Positions 43,846 through 53,005 of a stretch of 64,000 nt of DNA are shown here, piece by piece; position 1 is the stretch's first letter; every line of letters begins with the position of its first letter. Location of the stretch: NCBI GenBank assembly GCA_963667315.1, contig OY763325.1, positions 2,232,001 through 2,296,000 on the forward strand. The letters run 5' to 3'. The notes below the pieces were generated by a model that saw only the letters and a list, made by a program, of their open reading frames with translations, was not told where the DNA came from and did not search any database. The stretch comes from DAINPP01 sp963667315. Lineage in GTDB: Bacteria > Thermotogota > Thermotogae > MWEM01. The position numbers and the translations under genes were made by a program.

Positions 43846-44850
43846 TTGAAGAATATCTATGTCGGAATAGACGTTGGTTCTGTCAGTGTTAACGTCGTTG
43901 CCGTTGATGAGCGAAACAAAATTATATTCAAGACATATGAGAGAACCAACGGACAGCCCCTTGAGGTCATCAGAGGGGGATTAAACGATCTCAGGGAATT
44001 CATCGAGGGTGATTATAAAGTTGGCGGCATCGGAACAACCGGAAGCGGAAGAGAACTCGCCGGAGTCATCGTCGGAGCAGATGTGGTAAAAAACGAGATT
44101 ACATCTCATGCCGTTGCAACGATGGATGAAGTAGAAGACGTCAGAACCATCTTTGAAATAGGCGGGCAAGACTCCAAGATCATCCTCATCAAGGACCAGA
44201 TGGTCGTCGATTTTGCCATGAACACAGTCTGTGCTGCCGGAACCGGCTCATTCCTCGACCATCAGTCGGAAAGGCTGAACATCCCCATCGAAGTGTTTGG
44301 CGATCTGGCTCTTCAATCAGAAAATGAGGTGAGAATCGCCGGAAGATGTACGGTTTTTGCCGAATCCGATATGATTGCCAAACAACAGTACGGGTTTTCA
44401 AAACCGGACATCATAAACGGTCTGTGTACAGCACTCGTCAGAAATTATCTCAACAATCTTGGAAGGGGTAAAAAGCTTGAACCACCGTTCGTCTTCCAGG
44501 GTGGTGTAGCCGCAAATAAAGGGATTGTCGCTGCATTTAAAAGGGAGATGAATCATGATATCATCGTCTTGCCGGATTTCAACGTTATGGGGGCAAAGGG
44601 TATCGCCATCATCGCAAAAGAATTCCTGCATTCAAAGGGTATCAAAACGCGTTTCAAAGGGTTTGATTCATTGGAACTGCAATTCAAACCCAGCAGTTTT
44701 ATCTGTCACGATTGTCCCAACAACTGCGAAATCGTCATGATTAAGACGGATAAGGAAATCATCGCTATCTGGGGAGACAAATGCGGAAAGTGGAAAAATC
44801 AAAAAGAACGATTGATGCACGACATGAAAGACAAAGATCCCATCTTTTAA
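43846..44850 (+). CDS. 2-hydroxyacyl-CoA dehydratase activase-like ATPase (BcrA/BadF family)
   Basis: A 334-residue ASKHA-fold ATPase: GIDVGSVSVN phosphate loop, IGTTGSGR, EIGGQDSK, MNTVCAAGTGSF and GRCTVFAESD, the latter two holding the Cys pair for a bridging [4Fe-4S] cluster in the dimer. ATP hydrolysis drives very low-potential electron transfer to a partner. Unusually it has a C-terminal Cys-rich segment (CHDCPNNCEI ... DKCGKW), known in the large fused activase proteins, absent from simple HgdC-type activases. TTG start at 43846 after GGAGGG. A terminator follows. Confidence 0.85.
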   Translation: MKNIYVGIDVGSVSVNVVAVDERNKIIFKTYERTNGQPLEVIRGGLNDLREFIEGDYKVGGIGTTGSGRELAGVIVGADVVKNEITSHAVATMDEVEDVRTIFEIGGQDSKIILIKDQMVVDFAMNTVCAAGTGSFLDHQSERLNIPIEVFGDLALQSENEVRIAGRCTVFAESDMIAKQQYGFSKPDIINGLCTALVRNYLNNLGRGKKLEPPFVFQGGVAANKGIVAAFKREMNHDIIVLPDFNVMGAKGIAIIAKEFLHSKGIKTRFKGFDSLELQFKPSSFICHDCPNNCEIVMIKTDKEIIAIWGDKCGKWKNQKERLMHDMKDKDPIF

Positions 44851-44872
44851 TAGAAACAGGAAGGATGTTTCG

Positions 44873-44907
44873 AAATTCACTCTGAACAAAACAGGGTGAA
44901 TTTTTTT
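44873..44907 (+). terminator. Intrinsic terminator after the activase gene
   Basis: Stem AAATTCACTCTG / CAGGGTGAATTT (one G-T pair), 7-base loop, then a T run. Confidence 0.85.
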
Positions 44908-44915
44908 ATATTTTT

Positions 44916-46346
44916 TTAATTCACCGGAAAGCAGTAAACAGTCGCCGTTGTTTGTAGTGTTTTTGCCAGTGTTAGATCACGAATATAGACATCCAGCCGC
45001 TGTCCCTTGATGGCACTGCCTTCATCCTGAACGAGAAACAGCCCTCTGGACGGCGTGTTTTTCAATTCAGGAATGTATAGCATCGTCCCCTTGTCAAACA
45101 CTTCCGGATCGGCCGCAACGGAATACCATTCCTTGGCAAAACCGCCTTCTTTTACCCTTCTGAAGTAGGGAAAAAAAGGAAGATTTCCATCTTCCCATTC
45201 CGTATAAAAGGTTATTCTAAAGGCACCCATCTTCTTTAAAAAGAGATTCATCGGATCCCGGTATTCAGAATTTAACAGATACTCCAGTGTGAACCGGTCT
45301 TCAAGTACCTCTCCAATAATCTGATTCGGGACCACCCAGTCCCCCTTTTCAACAAGAGGGGTCTTGATCCCCGTGTACACCAGTTTCATATCGTTACCAT
45401 GATACACGACAACATAACCGCTTCCCACATCTATCACTTTACCAGTCAGACAGGCAACCACCTGCTGTCCCGAATCGACATCAAAAACAAGCCCTCGTGA
45501 AAAGCCATTACCCGTCTTCTCACCAAAAAAAGACCGGATATCCTCCGGTATGATGCTGATCCTTCCATAAAGCGGGATGACGATACTATCATAAAGCGGT
45601 GCCGTTGTGATGGTCAATTCCTGACCTCTTCTGATCGTTCTGGCATCCGATATTCCGTTTTCTTCCATTATTTTATCAACACCACCATATCCGAGATTAA
45701 AGGCATCTGCAATCTGACTCAATGTGTCACCGGATTGAATCACATATTTGACCTGCTCATCATAAACCGGATATTGCTCTCCCATTATCTCAAGTTCAGA
45801 TTCAGAATACATCTGCCATTTGATCGTCCTGAAATTATCCTTCAACAGGGCAATTTCCTTCTGTAACCGATCAAGTTCCGTTATATCGGTATTTTTAGTC
45901 GTTTCCTCCAACGTATCCTCATCCTGAAATTTTCCGAATTTCTCTTCAAATTCAGAGATGGTCTTGCGATTCTGAATATCTATCATCGCCTTGATCTCTT
46001 CAAGGGTTGGAATTCCGGAAATTTCCGCAATATTAGGACTGGAATTCATGATACCCGAGTAGGTGATACTCGAATAAAGCGTATCAACATAATCATGATT
46101 CCTGTTGACAGCTTCTCTTAATGCATCAAGGTCTGAGGTGTTTTTTTGTATATCCCTTGAATTCTGATTAATCGCCATCAGGACTTCCTCTACTCTGAGT
46201 TGAAGTGTTGTCAGCAGATTTTCAAGGGAATCCAGTCTGATGGTACGCCCATCAAACGCCGCATCCTGCGACGGACTGACACAAGATGTAAACAAAAAGA
46301 CGATTAAAATAATGGCAACGGCGATAAAAATACTTTTGTTCTTCAT
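44916..46346 (-). CDS. Lipoprotein with LysM, degenerate M23 and 3D domains
   Basis: 476 residues: lipobox FTSC, a coiled-coil-rich region (40-190), LysM (about 200-245, YVIQSGDTLSQIADAF), a region with the beta-sheet pattern of M23/LytM endopeptidases (about 270-360) and a 3D domain (about 400-475, AADPEVFDKGTMLYIPEL...DEGSAIKG). The M23-like part lacks the zinc ligands: the first His and the closing HxH are not present. The 3D domain keeps the Asp residues found in MltA-like/Rpf-like proteins. It probably binds and possibly cleaves peptidoglycan at the cell envelope. It ends a long minus-strand run. Confidence 0.85.
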   Translation of the reverse strand: MKNKSIFIAVAIILIVFLFTSCVSPSQDAAFDGRTIRLDSLENLLTTLQLRVEEVLMAINQNSRDIQKNTSDLDALREAVNRNHDYVDTLYSSITYSGIMNSSPNIAEISGIPTLEEIKAMIDIQNRKTISEFEEKFGKFQDEDTLEETTKNTDITELDRLQKEIALLKDNFRTIKWQMYSESELEIMGEQYPVYDEQVKYVIQSGDTLSQIADAFNLGYGGVDKIMEENGISDARTIRRGQELTITTAPLYDSIVIPLYGRISIIPEDIRSFFGEKTGNGFSRGLVFDVDSGQQVVACLTGKVIDVGSGYVVVYHGNDMKLVYTGIKTPLVEKGDWVVPNQIIGEVLEDRFTLEYLLNSEYRDPMNLFLKKMGAFRITFYTEWEDGNLPFFPYFRRVKEGGFAKEWYSVAADPEVFDKGTMLYIPELKNTPSRGLFLVQDEGSAIKGQRLDVYIRDLTLAKTLQTTATVYCFPVN

Positions 46347-47023
46347 TTCTGCTCATTTCCCCTTATATCTTCCCATAGTTTCTGACCGGCTTTAATAAAA
46401 TGCGAATTTGTTCCACGATAATCACGCACCAGTTTTTCCAGCCATTTAAAGCCGTCTCTTGTATGATTCAGCTGTATATTCAGCGAAGCGATATAAAACA
46501 TGATGGCATCACTGTGCTCACCTTTTTTATCCTCCCCAAAGGAGCGTTCAAATTGTCTGAGTGCCTTTGAATAGGATATCGCAGCGTTCTCCATATCTTT
46601 CCGGTCCAGATAATACCAGCCCATTTTGAGCAGGATTTGAGCCATTTTAAAGGCAATATCAGCCTGCATATAGGTCAACAATCCCAGTATATCTATGCTG
46701 TGCGCGTCTTCAACGTTTCTGTCTTCACCCAGTTCGGGGGAAAGATTCACCTTTGCCTTTGCCAGAGCCGTCCTGAGTTTTTCGAGATTATCGAAATTCA
46801 TCTTATCAAGAATCGATTCAAAATCATTTTCAAACGCCGAAAAATAACAGCCGGGACAGGTCACGAGATTGTACCAGTCGGGATTTACTCCGTTATATGT
46901 CGGACGGAGATAGGTATCCCTCTCTTTGATCGAAATGGCATTCGAAAACACCCTGACGGCTTCAAATTCCTCACCGCAGAGCGGGCACGTAAAGGCTTTA
47001 TACCAGAAGACTTTTTTTGCCAT
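46343..47023 (-). CDS. DUF2225 protein with zinc-binding motifs
   Basis: A 226-residue cytoplasmic protein. Two Cys pairs (FTCPLCGEEF and VTCPGCYFSAF) suggest a zinc site in the N-terminal third; the rest is helical, TPR-like (for example EDAHSIDILG... and AAISYSKALRQFERS). DUF2225 members have no established role. Coupled at both ends: 2 bases after ftsY and overlapping the start of the envelope lipoprotein. Confidence 0.85.
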   Translation of the reverse strand: MAKKVFWYKAFTCPLCGEEFEAVRVFSNAISIKERDTYLRPTYNGVNPDWYNLVTCPGCYFSAFENDFESILDKMNFDNLEKLRTALAKAKVNLSPELGEDRNVEDAHSIDILGLLTYMQADIAFKMAQILLKMGWYYLDRKDMENAAISYSKALRQFERSFGEDKKGEHSDAIMFYIASLNIQLNHTRDGFKWLEKLVRDYRGTNSHFIKAGQKLWEDIRGNEQK

Positions 47024-47025
47024 GA

Positions 47026-47931
47026 TTATTCATCTGTCTCTTCAATGAGCGCCTTGACAAAATCTCTTGCTACAAACGGTTTCAAGTCATCCACTCCTTC
47101 TCCGACACCTATAAACTTTATGGGAATCCCAAAGGTTTCCTTAATCGATAACGCGATGCCACCTTTTGCCGTTCCGTCCAGTTTTGTTATGACGATACCG
47201 GTCACCCCGACTGCTTCGGCAAATTTTTCAGCCTGAATCAGACCATTCTGGCCCGTTGTAGCATCGATAACCAGTAATATTTCATGCGGTGCTTCGGGAA
47301 TAACCTTTTTGACAACCTTATGGACTTTTGTCAATTCATTCATAAGATTTACCTTATTATGAAGTCTGCCTGCGGTATCAATGATGACAACATCCTTACC
47401 TTTTGCCTGACCATGCTGAACGGCATCATAAGCGACTGCACCGGCATCCGCTCCGTGCTGATGTGCAATAAGTGTCACTGCCGCACGATCCTCCGCCCAG
47501 ACCTTTAACTGGTCTATCGCAGCGGCTCTGAACGTATCCGCAGCCGCCAGGACAACATCCCTGCCCTCTTCTTTCAAACTCTTCGCCATCTTGCCAATCG
47601 TAGTCGTCTTTCCGGCACCATTAACACCGACAACACTGATAACAAGAGGTCCCTCTTCCGGATAATTGAGAGAATTATCCCCTTCAAGCATCTCTATCAT
47701 GATCTCTCTGAGTGCATCATCCAGTGAATCAAAATCCCTCTGCCTTGCCTGAAGTTCATCGATAATCTTATCAGAACATTCTACGCCCACATCTCCCATG
47801 ATGAGAAGTTCTTCTATCTCTTCAAGCGTATCTTCATCGAGCTTCTTGTATTTCAGGATCCTTGTAATCTTGCCAAATATGGCATCATTGGTCTTTTTCA
47901 GACCTTTTTTCAATTTGTCAAAAAAACCCAT
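47026..47931 (-). CDS. ftsY: Signal recognition particle receptor FtsY
   Basis: A 301-residue SRP GTPase that docks ribosome-SRP complexes at the membrane. Motifs: GVNGAGKTTTIGK (G1), AADTFRAAA, DTAGR (G3), TKLDGTAKGG (G4). The acidic N-terminal A domain is short, as in many Gram-positive and Thermotoga-like FtsY, leaving an amphipathic helix (FFDKLKKGLKKTNDAIF) for membrane contact. Lies in a run between cheR and the DUF2225 gene. Confidence 0.97.
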   Translation of the reverse strand: MGFFDKLKKGLKKTNDAIFGKITRILKYKKLDEDTLEEIEELLIMGDVGVECSDKIIDELQARQRDFDSLDDALREIMIEMLEGDNSLNYPEEGPLVISVVGVNGAGKTTTIGKMAKSLKEEGRDVVLAAADTFRAAAIDQLKVWAEDRAAVTLIAHQHGADAGAVAYDAVQHGQAKGKDVVIIDTAGRLHNKVNLMNELTKVHKVVKKVIPEAPHEILLVIDATTGQNGLIQAEKFAEAVGVTGIVITKLDGTAKGGIALSIKETFGIPIKFIGVGEGVDDLKPFVARDFVKALIEETDE

Positions 47932-47942
47932 CTTACCGTCTC

Positions 47943-48734
47943 CTAAATTTTTTGATAAAAGAATGGTTCAACAACTTTCAGACCAAGCTGTCTGTAATTG
48001 AATATTCTTTCCGTGCTCCCTACAAACAATATACCACCGGGTTTTAAAGCATTCACAAAATTTTTGTAAAGGATGTTCTTCGTTTCCATTTCAAAATAAA
48101 TCACAACATTTCGACAGGAAATAAAATCGAGATTTGATTCGAATCTATCCTGCAGCATATTATGCCTTTTGAATGTCACCCTCGTCTTCAAAGAGGCATT
48201 AACCTCATATTGATCATTATCAAGCGGCTTGAAATATTTTTTTACGATTGCGGGATTCGTACTCTCAAGTGATCGTTTATCATAAATCCCCTTTCTCGCT
48301 TTCGCCAAAACACCGACATCTATATCGCTTGCCGTCACTTTTGCCCCCGTTGCTTTCAGCTCTGAAAGTATGATTGACCACGTATAAGGCTCTTCACCAC
48401 TGGAACAGCCGGCACTCCAGATCTTGAGATTCGGTCCGACTTCCTTCAATTTCATTGGAATATATTTTTTTTCGAGGGATGCCCATTTTTCAGGATTTCT
48501 GAAAAATTCCGTGACGTTTATCGTCAACTTATCGAGAAACTCATCTTTCTTGTCCTCTTCTGCAAGGATAAATTTCATGTAATCCCTGTAGGATTCTATC
48601 TTGTGCTTTCTGAGAAGAATATCTGTCCTTCTCTTTACCCTGTGTGGCTTGTATCCCGAAAGATCCAGATCAAGTTTTTTCTTTACCTCAGAGACAAACC
48701 AATCAAATTCAGGATCGTTTATTTTTTCCATCAT
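47943..48734 (-). CDS. cheR: Chemotaxis protein methyltransferase CheR
   Basis: A 263-residue SAM-dependent methyltransferase that methylates receptor glutamates. Motifs: TINVTEFFRNPE, WSAGCSSGEEPYTW (SAM site) and SCRNVVIYFE. N-terminal helical domain is present. No other chemotaxis operon gene is adjacent, so it may serve a system encoded elsewhere. GGAGGT precedes the ATG. Confidence 0.95.
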   Translation of the reverse strand: MMEKINDPEFDWFVSEVKKKLDLDLSGYKPHRVKRRTDILLRKHKIESYRDYMKFILAEEDKKDEFLDKLTINVTEFFRNPEKWASLEKKYIPMKLKEVGPNLKIWSAGCSSGEEPYTWSIILSELKATGAKVTASDIDVGVLAKARKGIYDKRSLESTNPAIVKKYFKPLDNDQYEVNASLKTRVTFKRHNMLQDRFESNLDFISCRNVVIYFEMETKNILYKNFVNALKPGGILFVGSTERIFNYRQLGLKVVEPFFYQKI

Positions 48735-48766
48735 GTTATGACCTCCATATGCAGGAATAACCGCAT

Positions 48767-49915
48767 TTACTCTTCTTCCGTACTCGCGTAAAAATCTAAT
48801 TTAAAGTTGTATTGTATACCCATTTCATAAAGCCATTCATCCGTCTTTTTAATCGAAAGCTCCAGTATAACAGTATCCAGCAGATTAAATTCAAAATCCG
48901 CAAATAAGCCAAATTGAACCTCTTCAAGGTGATTTTTTTCATAAGAAAATCCAATATCTGTTTTCAAAAGGTCCGCTTCGTAATTCCAGTAAACATCCGT
49001 CCATTCTTTGATTCCTCTGAATTCATTTGCCAGGAACAGATTTTTCCCGTATGTCATCTCAAGAGGTCCCAATTGAACATCAACAAAAGGATACAACCTG
49101 TCTGAATACTTCACACCGCCATCAATCCTGAAGATATCCGTATTAAAGGTACTTAAAATGCCAAATACCATCTGCTGTCTGCCTTCTAAACCTTTTTCCA
49201 CCTGTAATACAGACGGAAATCTTGTCGAATATTCATACCCCGCAAACGGCAGGACGGAAACTTTGTCAAAACGAATCTGAGGGCCGGCTGAAACGGCAGC
49301 CGTTAAAGAAGCTGAATTATCTAAGAAGGCGTCTGCTGAAAGAGAAAGGGATACAGGTCCCAGGTTAAAACCGGGAGTGTTGACATCAAATGTCCAGGAA
49401 GTCCATTCCGGAGACTTTATAAACAAATCCCAATCATCGTAATCAAGAGCAAATGACACATATTTCCTGTTGAAATCAGATCTGGGATAAAAGACCATCT
49501 GTCCATTTCTTCTCTCATTGAGACCGAAATTAAACGTCAAATCCTTGTACCGAACCGTTGTATCGATAAAATAATCCGATACCTGAGAATTTTTAATACG
49601 AACAAAAGAACCGAACGGATCGTTATCCTGTTCCAATCTCACATGAAATTTACCATCGAATATCAGGAAATGCATCCCCGGCTCAATCTCCATAAAGAGA
49701 CTCGGTCCCTCTTCACTGATAAAACCACCGCCGGTCAGTTCAATCCACGCTGCGGCATCTTCCAATATCACATCCGGATACAGAAGCTGCCAGTTGAGAT
49801 CTTCGAAATTCTCTTCACGATTTAAAACGGACGTTGCCGTCTCCGTCACTTCAGAAAATCCCGACAGACTTAAAACAAATAATATAACGAATATAAAAAA
49901 AAGAACTTTTTTCAT
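48767..49915 (-). CDS. Probable outer-membrane beta-barrel protein
   Basis: A 382-residue protein with an N-terminal signal peptide (about 1-22, FFIFVILFVLSLSGFS). The mature part is rich in alternating aromatic/hydrophobic strands (FVRIKNSQVSDYFIDTTVRY, LTFNFGLNERR, and others) and has few helices. Such a pattern suggests a beta barrel and thus an outer membrane. The last residues (FKLDFYASTEEE) lack the usual terminal Phe. ATG 49915 overlaps the upstream stop (ATGA). Family not recognised. Confidence 0.65.
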   Translation of the reverse strand: MKKVLFFIFVILFVLSLSGFSEVTETATSVLNREENFEDLNWQLLYPDVILEDAAAWIELTGGGFISEEGPSLFMEIEPGMHFLIFDGKFHVRLEQDNDPFGSFVRIKNSQVSDYFIDTTVRYKDLTFNFGLNERRNGQMVFYPRSDFNRKYVSFALDYDDWDLFIKSPEWTSWTFDVNTPGFNLGPVSLSLSADAFLDNSASLTAAVSAGPQIRFDKVSVLPFAGYEYSTRFPSVLQVEKGLEGRQQMVFGILSTFNTDIFRIDGGVKYSDRLYPFVDVQLGPLEMTYGKNLFLANEFRGIKEWTDVYWNYEADLLKTDIGFSYEKNHLEEVQFGLFADFEFNLLDTVILELSIKKTDEWLYEMGIQYNFKLDFYASTEEE

Positions 49916-50760
49916 TTTTCTACCCATGAAATGACGTCCTTTACATATCTCTGTGGATTAAATGCAAATTTCTGCGGTGTATAATCACCGCGATGATAAT
50001 CCGACCCTATACTGATAAGACCTTCGTTCTGTTCTACCAGTGTTAAATAACGTTGTATCTGACTCAACGTATGAGAGGGATGAAAGACTTCCATACCATC
50101 CATCCCAAAAGAAAAAAATCTTTTAATGTCAACCTTGTTCATTCCCTTTGTTTTTCTGATTTTCGTTGAAAAAGTCCCGGGATGTGCTATAAACACCATT
50201 GCGCCTGCATCTTTGAGGAGCTGAATAACCTCTTCCGCCGGTCTCAGATGATGAATCACAAAGTTCTCACTGCCGTTTCCGATCAAATCATCTTCAAAAG
50301 CCTCTCTGTAATCGTCAATATAACCATAATCAAGCAATAATTTCGCTATATGCGGTCTTCCGACAAAAGAATCACTCAGAAGGCTTTCCACAGCCTCATC
50401 ATCAAAATAAAACCGTTTACGCAGTTTGTTGATCATTATAAGAGCCCTTTCTTTCCTGACAACGGTTCTCTCTGCCGTAAAAGCTCTTAACGCTTCATTT
50501 TCCGAATCATATTTGTAACCGAGAATATGAACCTCACCATCTTCATAAGCAGCCGTCAACTCAGTCCCGTTGATAAAAACCATCTCTTTGGCATCGATAG
50601 CATCGACAAAAAAATCGCAGCTGATCAGAAAATCATGATCTGTGATCGAAAAATGAGTGACGCCAAATGACATTAAATCACACAACAGTTCATCCGGCGA
50701 TTTCTCACCGTCTGAATGCGTTGTGTGATTATGTAAATCTAAAAAAGGATTCTCTCTTAT
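49912..50760 (-). CDS. PHP-domain metal-dependent phosphoesterase, probable ATA start
   Basis: A 282-residue PHP protein: LDLHNHTTHSDG (metal-binding HxH), FSITDHD, NGTELTA, FIAHPGTF, GMEVFHPSH and SIGSDYHRG, the whole set of PHP ligands. The first ATG, GTG or TTG in frame lies after the HxH motif, so the gene must start upstream. Between the stop codon before it and this motif the frame holds no standard start; GGAG at 50771-50774 is 10 bases before an ATA at 50760, two bases after the yebC stop. Likely substrates are 3',5'-nucleotides or histidinol-phosphate-like phosphates, which cannot be resolved. Confidence 0.8.
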   Translation of the reverse strand: MRENPFLDLHNHTTHSDGEKSPDELLCDLMSFGVTHFSITDHDFLISCDFFVDAIDAKEMVFINGTELTAAYEDGEVHILGYKYDSENEALRAFTAERTVVRKERALIMINKLRKRFYFDDEAVESLLSDSFVGRPHIAKLLLDYGYIDDYREAFEDDLIGNGSENFVIHHLRPAEEVIQLLKDAGAMVFIAHPGTFSTKIRKTKGMNKVDIKRFFSFGMDGMEVFHPSHTLSQIQRYLTLVEQNEGLISIGSDYHRGDYTPQKFAFNPQRYVKDVISWVEK

Positions 50761-50761
50761 A

Positions 50762-51520
50762 TTAGAGTGACTCCATTATTCTTTCCATCTCTTCATCATC
50801 AATGTCGAAGTTGGCGTAGACATTCTGTACATCGTCGAGATCTTCGAATTTTGAGATAAGGTTGAGAACTTTTTCCGCATCTCTTCCTTCAATGGCAACC
50901 GTTGTCTTTGGAATATATGCAAATTCAACATCTTTAGGTGTGAAACCGGCTTCCTTGAGGGCATCTGCTACACTCATCATGTCTTCTGCGGCTGTTCTGA
51001 CTTCAACTGGATCTGAACTGTCATCGATATCATCAGCGCCACATTCGATAGCCGTCATCATGAATTCCTCAGCATCGGAAATTTCACCCTTTTCAATAAT
51101 CATTGTTCCCTTCTTTTCGAAGTTCCATGAAACAGCTCCTGATTCAGCCATGTTTCCGTTGTATTTACTGAAAACGTGTCTGACTTCCTGTGCCGTTCTG
51201 TTCTTATTATCGGAAACAGTTGTGATGATCATGGCAACACCGGCAGGTCCGTATCCCTCGTACATGATTTCTACGTATTCAACGCCTTCAAGTTCTCCCG
51301 TACCTCTTTTTATAGCCTTTTCCCATGTGTCCTTCGGCATGTTGGCATCTCTTGCCTTATCCATTGCTGATCTGAGTCGCGGGTTGGAATCCGGATCGCC
51401 GCCCCCTTCTCTCGCAGCTACAGTCAGTTCTCTGATAATCTTGTTGAAGAGTGCTGATCTTTTCTTATCCTGTGCACCCTTTCTGTGTTTGATATTTGCC
51501 CATTTATTATGTCCAGACAA
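50762..51520 (-). CDS. YebC/PmpR-family protein
   Basis: A 252-residue conserved protein starting MSGHNKWANIKHRKG, the family signature. Members act as transcriptional regulators in some bacteria and as translation factors at polyproline stretches (TACO1-like) in others. Fits full length with no insertions. GGAGGG precedes the ATG, and its end carries the ribosome site of the PHP gene. Confidence 0.95.
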   Translation of the reverse strand: MSGHNKWANIKHRKGAQDKKRSALFNKIIRELTVAAREGGGDPDSNPRLRSAMDKARDANMPKDTWEKAIKRGTGELEGVEYVEIMYEGYGPAGVAMIITTVSDNKNRTAQEVRHVFSKYNGNMAESGAVSWNFEKKGTMIIEKGEISDAEEFMMTAIECGADDIDDSSDPVEVRTAAEDMMSVADALKEAGFTPKDVEFAYIPKTTVAIEGRDAEKVLNLISKFEDLDDVQNVYANFDIDDEEMERIMESL

Positions 51521-51547
51521 AATAAACCCTCCTTTAGTAAAAAAATT

Positions 51548-53005
51548 TTATTTTGTTTTCGAATACTTTATAACCATAAACGTCGTATCATCGTGTTGTT
51601 TTGCATCACCCACAAATTCCCTTAAAGCCTTTAGAATAGCTTCTTTAATTTCCTCTGCGGTCTTATCATAATTTTCTTTTATGACGGCTTTTGTCCTGTC
51701 AAAACCAAATTCCTCTTTTTCCGTATTACGGGCCTCTGGAATCCCATCCGTATAAACAATAAAAACATCATCACTCTCTAATTGAAAGGTGTCCACCTCA
51801 TAGTCCTGATCTTCGAATATCCCGATAGGAATCCCTCTGTTACTGATCTCAAAAAACTCATCCGTCTTTTTTCGGTAAAGAATGATCGGGTCATGACCGG
51901 CATTCGAATATTTAAAGACACCTGTTTTCTGATCCAGAAGGATAAACATCGATGTGACAAACCTGTCCGTTATATCATTCTGCGCGATATGATCGTTAAC
52001 CTTCGAAACAAGTTCTGGAAGCGATTCGACATTTTCAACGATAATGCGTACCGCTGATCTGAATGAACTCATCAGAAGCGAAGCCGGTATTCCTTTTCCT
52101 GAAACATCGGCAACGATCAGAAAGGTCTTTCCGTCTATCGGAAAGGCATCATAATAATCCCCGGCAACTTCTACAGCCGGCGAAAAACTGGCGGCTATCT
52201 GAGTATTTTCGGGTTGAATGATTACAGAAGGCAGCAGACTGTTCTGAATCTCTTTCGCAATACTGAGTTGCTCCCTTAATCTTTCCTGCTCAATTTTATC
52301 CTGCAGATAGATATAATTCTCTATGCTGAAATGAATCTGATTGGCAATCGATTCCAGCAACTTTCTGTCTCCGGCGGTAAAAATATCTCCCAACTGTCTG
52401 TTGACAAGCACAAGACCACCAAAACATCCGTCATTCCCGCTTATGGGAATAACGATAATTGATTTGACGACTTCCGGAAAACCGTGCTTCTTCAGCGCCT
52501 CTCCTTCAAGGATCAGTGTCTTTGGAGAATCAGCTGCTATATACTTTTTAATCTTCTCCTTGCAAAACGGAAGATATCTTTTTAAATCAGCGACATCTTC
52601 AACGGAACAGGCAAATTCATCCACGCCCAAGTATTTAAAGGCGATGCCTATCCCATCGGAAGGGATTGAATTCTTTATCGACTCTATCAGCGGCCCGGTT
52701 ACAAACAGAGGGTCAAGAGTCTTGGATAGAATCCTTGTGACCTCATACAACGTAGACAACTCTTCATATGTCTTCGAAATCTCCTCCAACTGTGTTTCAA
52801 GCATAATAGAACTCTCTTCAAGTTGATTCTTGTAATTTACCAGCTCATTTTCAAGACCTTCTATGCCGTTATTGATAGACGCCAGTATCTTCTCCTCATC
52901 CTCAAGAGACCCATCTGTATCAGCGGTTGATGATTTGATGGTATATTCATTTGAAAGTTTTTCGATTCTGGCTAATAATTCTTTTAAGCTCTCTTTAAGA
53001 GGCAT
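51548..53005 (-). CDS. GAF-PP2C (RsbU/SpoIIE-type) serine phosphatase
   Basis: A 485-residue protein: coiled coil (about 20-95), GAF domain (about 100-240), linker helix with EIQNSLLP and a SpoIIE/PP2C domain (about 265-480, GDYYDAF and DVSGKGIPASL with metal Asp residues, SNAGHDPI, VYTDGIPEARN, QHDDTTFMVI). Such proteins dephosphorylate anti-sigma factor antagonists in partner-switching pathways. The start overlaps the end of a CheY-like gene, which may switch it. No STAS or anti-sigma gene lies in the window. Confidence 0.9.
   Translation of the reverse strand: MPLKESLKELLARIEKLSNEYTIKSSTADTDGSLEDEEKILASINNGIEGLENELVNYKNQLEESSIMLETQLEEISKTYEELSTLYEVTRILSKTLDPLFVTGPLIESIKNSIPSDGIGIAFKYLGVDEFACSVEDVADLKRYLPFCKEKIKKYIAADSPKTLILEGEALKKHGFPEVVKSIIVIPISGNDGCFGGLVLVNRQLGDIFTAGDRKLLESIANQIHFSIENYIYLQDKIEQERLREQLSIAKEIQNSLLPSVIIQPENTQIAASFSPAVEVAGDYYDAFPIDGKTFLIVADVSGKGIPASLLMSSFRSAVRIIVENVESLPELVSKVNDHIAQNDITDRFVTSMFILLDQKTGVFKYSNAGHDPIILYRKKTDEFFEISNRGIPIGIFEDQDYEVDTFQLESDDVFIVYTDGIPEARNTEKEEFGFDRTKAVIKENYDKTAEEIKEAILKALREFVGDAKQHDDTTFMVIKYSKTK

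Noticed and set aside
46637..47236. A 199-codon open frame antisense to the DUF2225 and ftsY genes
   Set aside because: Both strands cannot be explained better than by the conserved minus-strand genes; the product resembles no family.
50862..51671. A 269-codon open frame antisense to yebC
   Set aside because: It lies opposite a clear full-length YebC gene; its protein is a Ser/Thr-rich mirror of yebC codons with no family and no ribosome site.
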